Assembly: GCA_002049455.2 (NCBI GenBank)
Contig: KV918866.1
Coordinates: 160,202-224,201, forward strand
Direction: 5' to 3'
Length of the DNA: 64,000 nt
DNA from: Porphyra umbilicalis
Lineage: Eukaryota > Rhodophyta > Bangiophyceae > Bangiales > Bangiaceae
Below, piece by piece: positions 61,690-64,000 of the stretch (positions within the stretch are counted from its first letter, which is position 1; every line of letters begins with the position of its first letter). A model generated the notes under the pieces. That model ran no database searches. It had not been told where the DNA came from and worked only from the letters and a program-made list of their open reading frames with translations. The translations under genes were made by a program, and so were the position numbers.

Positions 61690-63560
61690 CCCCGCCGACC
61701 GTTGCCGCAACCCGCGCCCACGCCACCGACCACGACCGCCACTCGCCCCCCCCGCCCCCGCCCATCGCCGCCGCCCCCGCCAACCGTTGCCGCCACCACC
61801 GCCGCCCCCGCCGACCGTCGTCGCCTCTCGCCCCCCCCGCCCCCGCCCATCGCCGCCGCCCCCGCCAACCGTTGCCGCCACCAGCGCCGCCACCGCCGAC
61901 CGTCGTCGCGGCCCGCCTTCCCCCCCCCCGCCCATCGCCGCCACCCCCGCCCCCGCCAACCGTTGCCGCCACCACCGCCGCCACCGCCGACCGTCGTCGC
62001 CTCTCGCCCCCCCCGCCCCCGCCCATCGCCGCCGCCCAAGCCGACCGTTGCCGCCGCCCGCGCCGCCACCGCCGACCATCGTCGCCGCTCGCCCCCTCTG
62101 CCCCCGCCCATCGCCGCCGCCCAAGCCGACCGTCGCCGCCACCAGCGCCGCCACCGCCGACCGTCGTCGCGGCCCGCCTTCCCCCCCCCGCCCATCTCCG
62201 CCGCCCCCGCCCCCGCCAATCGTTGCCGCCACAAGCGCCGCCACCGGCGACCGTCGTCGCCTCTCGCCCCCCCCGCCCCCGCCCATCGCCGCCGCCCCCG
62301 CCAACCGTTGCCGCCACCAGCGCCGCCACTGCCGACCGTCGTCGCGGCCCGCCTTCCCCCCCCCGCCCATCGCCGCCGCCCCCGCCCCCGCCAACCGTTG
62401 CCGCCACAAGCGCCGCCACCGCCGACCGTCGTTGACGCTCGCCCCCCCCGCCCCCGCCCATCGCCGCCACCCCGCCAACCGTTGCCGCCGCCCGCGCGGC
62501 CACCGCCGACCGTCGCCGCCACTCGCCCCCGCCGCCCCCGCCCATCGCCGCCGCCCAAGCCGACCGTTGCCGCCGCCCGCGCCGCCACCGCCGACCATCG
62601 TCGCCGCTCGCCCCCTCTGCCCCCGCCCATCGCCGCCGCCCAAGCCGACCGTTGCCGCCACAAGCGCCGCCACCGACAACCGTCGTCGCCTCTCGCCCCC
62701 CCCGCCCCCGCCCATCGCCGCCACCCCCGGCAACCGTTGCCGCCGCCCGCGCGGCAACCGCCGACCGTCGCCGCCGCCACTCGCCCCCGCCGCCCCCGCC
62801 CATCACCGCCGCCCAAACCGACCGTTGCCGACGCCCACGCCGCCACCGCCGACCATCGTCACCGCTCGCCCCCTCTGCCCCCGCCCATCGCCGCCGCCCA
62901 AGCCGACCGTTGCCGCCACAAGCGCCGCCACCGCCGACCGTCGTCGCCTCTCGCCCCCCCCGCCCCCGCCCAGCGCCGCCACCCCCGCCAACCGTTGCCG
63001 CCGCCCGCGCGGCAACCGCCGACCGTCGCCGCCGCCACTCGCCCCCGCCGCCCCCGCCCCTCACCGCCGCCCAAGCCGACCGTTGCCGACGCCCGCGCCG
63101 CCACCGCCGACCATCGTCGCCGCTCGCCCCCTCTGCCCCCGCCCATCGCCGCCGCCCAAGCCGACCGTTGCCGCCACAAGCACCGCCACCGCCGACCGTC
63201 GTTGACGCTCGCCCCCCCCGCCCCCGCCCATCGCCGCCACCCCCGCCAACCGTTGCCGCCGCCCGCGCGGCCACCGCCGACCGTCGTCGTGGCTCGCCCC
63301 CGCCGCCCCCGCCCATCGCCGCCGCCCAAGCCGACCGTTGCCGCCGCTCGCGCGGCCACCACCGACCTTCGTTGCCGCTTGCCTCTCCAGCCCCCACCAA
63401 TTGCCGCCGCCCAAGCCGACCGTTGCCGCCGCCCGCGCCGCCACCACCGACCGTCGTTGCCGCTCGCTTCACCCGCCCCGGCCGATTGCCGCTGCCCAAG
63501 CCGACCGTGGCCGTAGCCCGCGCCGCCACCACCGTCCGTCGTTGCCGCTCGCCCCCCCGC
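61690..63560 (+). repeat. Irregular C-rich repeat of about 90-100 bp units
   Basis: Built from modules such as gcccatcgccgccgccc, caaccgttgccgccacc and gaccgtcgtcgcc in variable order; related to the 111-bp array but less regular. Units drift towards the right end. The very long frames here (over 1000 codons on the minus strand) are by-products. Confidence 0.85.
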
Positions 63561-64000
63561 CCCCGCCCATCGCTGCTGTTCTCGCCAACCGTTGCCACCT
63601 GCGCCTCCGTCCCCGTCGTCGCCGTGCACCTCCCCGGCGCCACCGACCGCCGCCGCCGCCACCACCCGCCGGAATCACCGTCCCCGCGGCCGACGGCGGC
63701 CCTCGCCGCCCGCCGTCGCGTCACCGACCCCCGTCCTCGCCATCGCCGTGTGGCCCGCGACGACGCCGGTCGCTACCGACTTGTGCGTTTCCCATTCAAT
63801 CGTTTTCGACAATGCGTTGCACTTGTGTGTGCGGTGTACCGGGTGTTGTGCGGGGGAGTACGCCAGCGAGTGTGGTTTCGACGTGGGATGCAGTATCTGA
63901 CATGAAGTGCCGTGTCACCGCGATTCTGTGCTTCCTGTGGCATTGTTGGTCGGTGCGTTCCCCTGCAATCCTTATTTCTTTGTTGATGCAGACCATGAAC
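63561..64000. other. Right end of window, no gene
   Basis: Leaves the C-rich repeat and returns to balanced composition by about 63770. Only short ORFs. Confidence 0.4.

Noticed and set aside
60488-63724. 1078-codon minus-strand frame and 800-codon plus-strand frame
   Set aside because: Both are products of tandem repeats with a period divisible by three and almost no A/T; several frames on both strands are open at once.

Overview
This window looks like nuclear DNA from a very GC-rich, intron-poor eukaryote. My best guess is a bangiophyte red alga (Porphyra/Pyropia type). The reasons are eukaryote-only genes (ADF/cofilin, pICln, an EDEM-type mannosidase, SAYSD1, a GT61 glycosyltransferase), only two recognisable introns (both GT-AG), very high GC with long G/C homopolymers, and many plant/algal-type transposons. 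The organism is inferred, not proven.

Layout. Positions 1-22 kb are repeat-rich. They hold a small TIR-bounded element, a long foldback, a hAT element with 17-bp TIRs and an 8-bp target duplication (3629-7195), a CCHC-knuckle ORF, an apparently young full-length Ty3/gypsy chromovirus with 393-bp LTRs and a 5-bp target duplication (9462-19709), and a broken IS630/Tc1-like transposase. Positions 23.7-45.3 kb form a gene island: an unknown two-exon gene, a 2Fe-2S ferredoxin-like protein, ADF/cofilin, pICln, an EDEM-like mannosidase head-to-head with a SAYSD1-like gene, a GT61 glycosyltransferase, a decayed pogo-like transposase, a truncated purU-like gene and an MFS transporter. Positions 47.5-50 kb carry an F-box/LRR-like gene and an unknown gene. 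Positions 50.7-64 kb are again repeats: a large transposase-like ORF, a 333-bp tandem array, a TA-flanked inverted-repeat element, G-rich and C-rich minisatellites, and a truncated second copy of the gypsy element.

The most unusual points are four. The gypsy element carries a ~650-codon ORF on the strand opposite gag-pol, and its pol has a ~200-residue extension beyond the chromodomain. In the gene island, several genes jump frame by the equivalent of one missing base, mostly at homopolymers; the MFS gene does so four times. This pattern points to systematic homopolymer undercalling. The EDEM-like and SAYSD1-like genes, both tied to ER quality control, share a short divergent promoter region. 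Finally, several perfect or near-perfect long palindromes are present. All functional calls rest on motifs read by eye; no database search was run.
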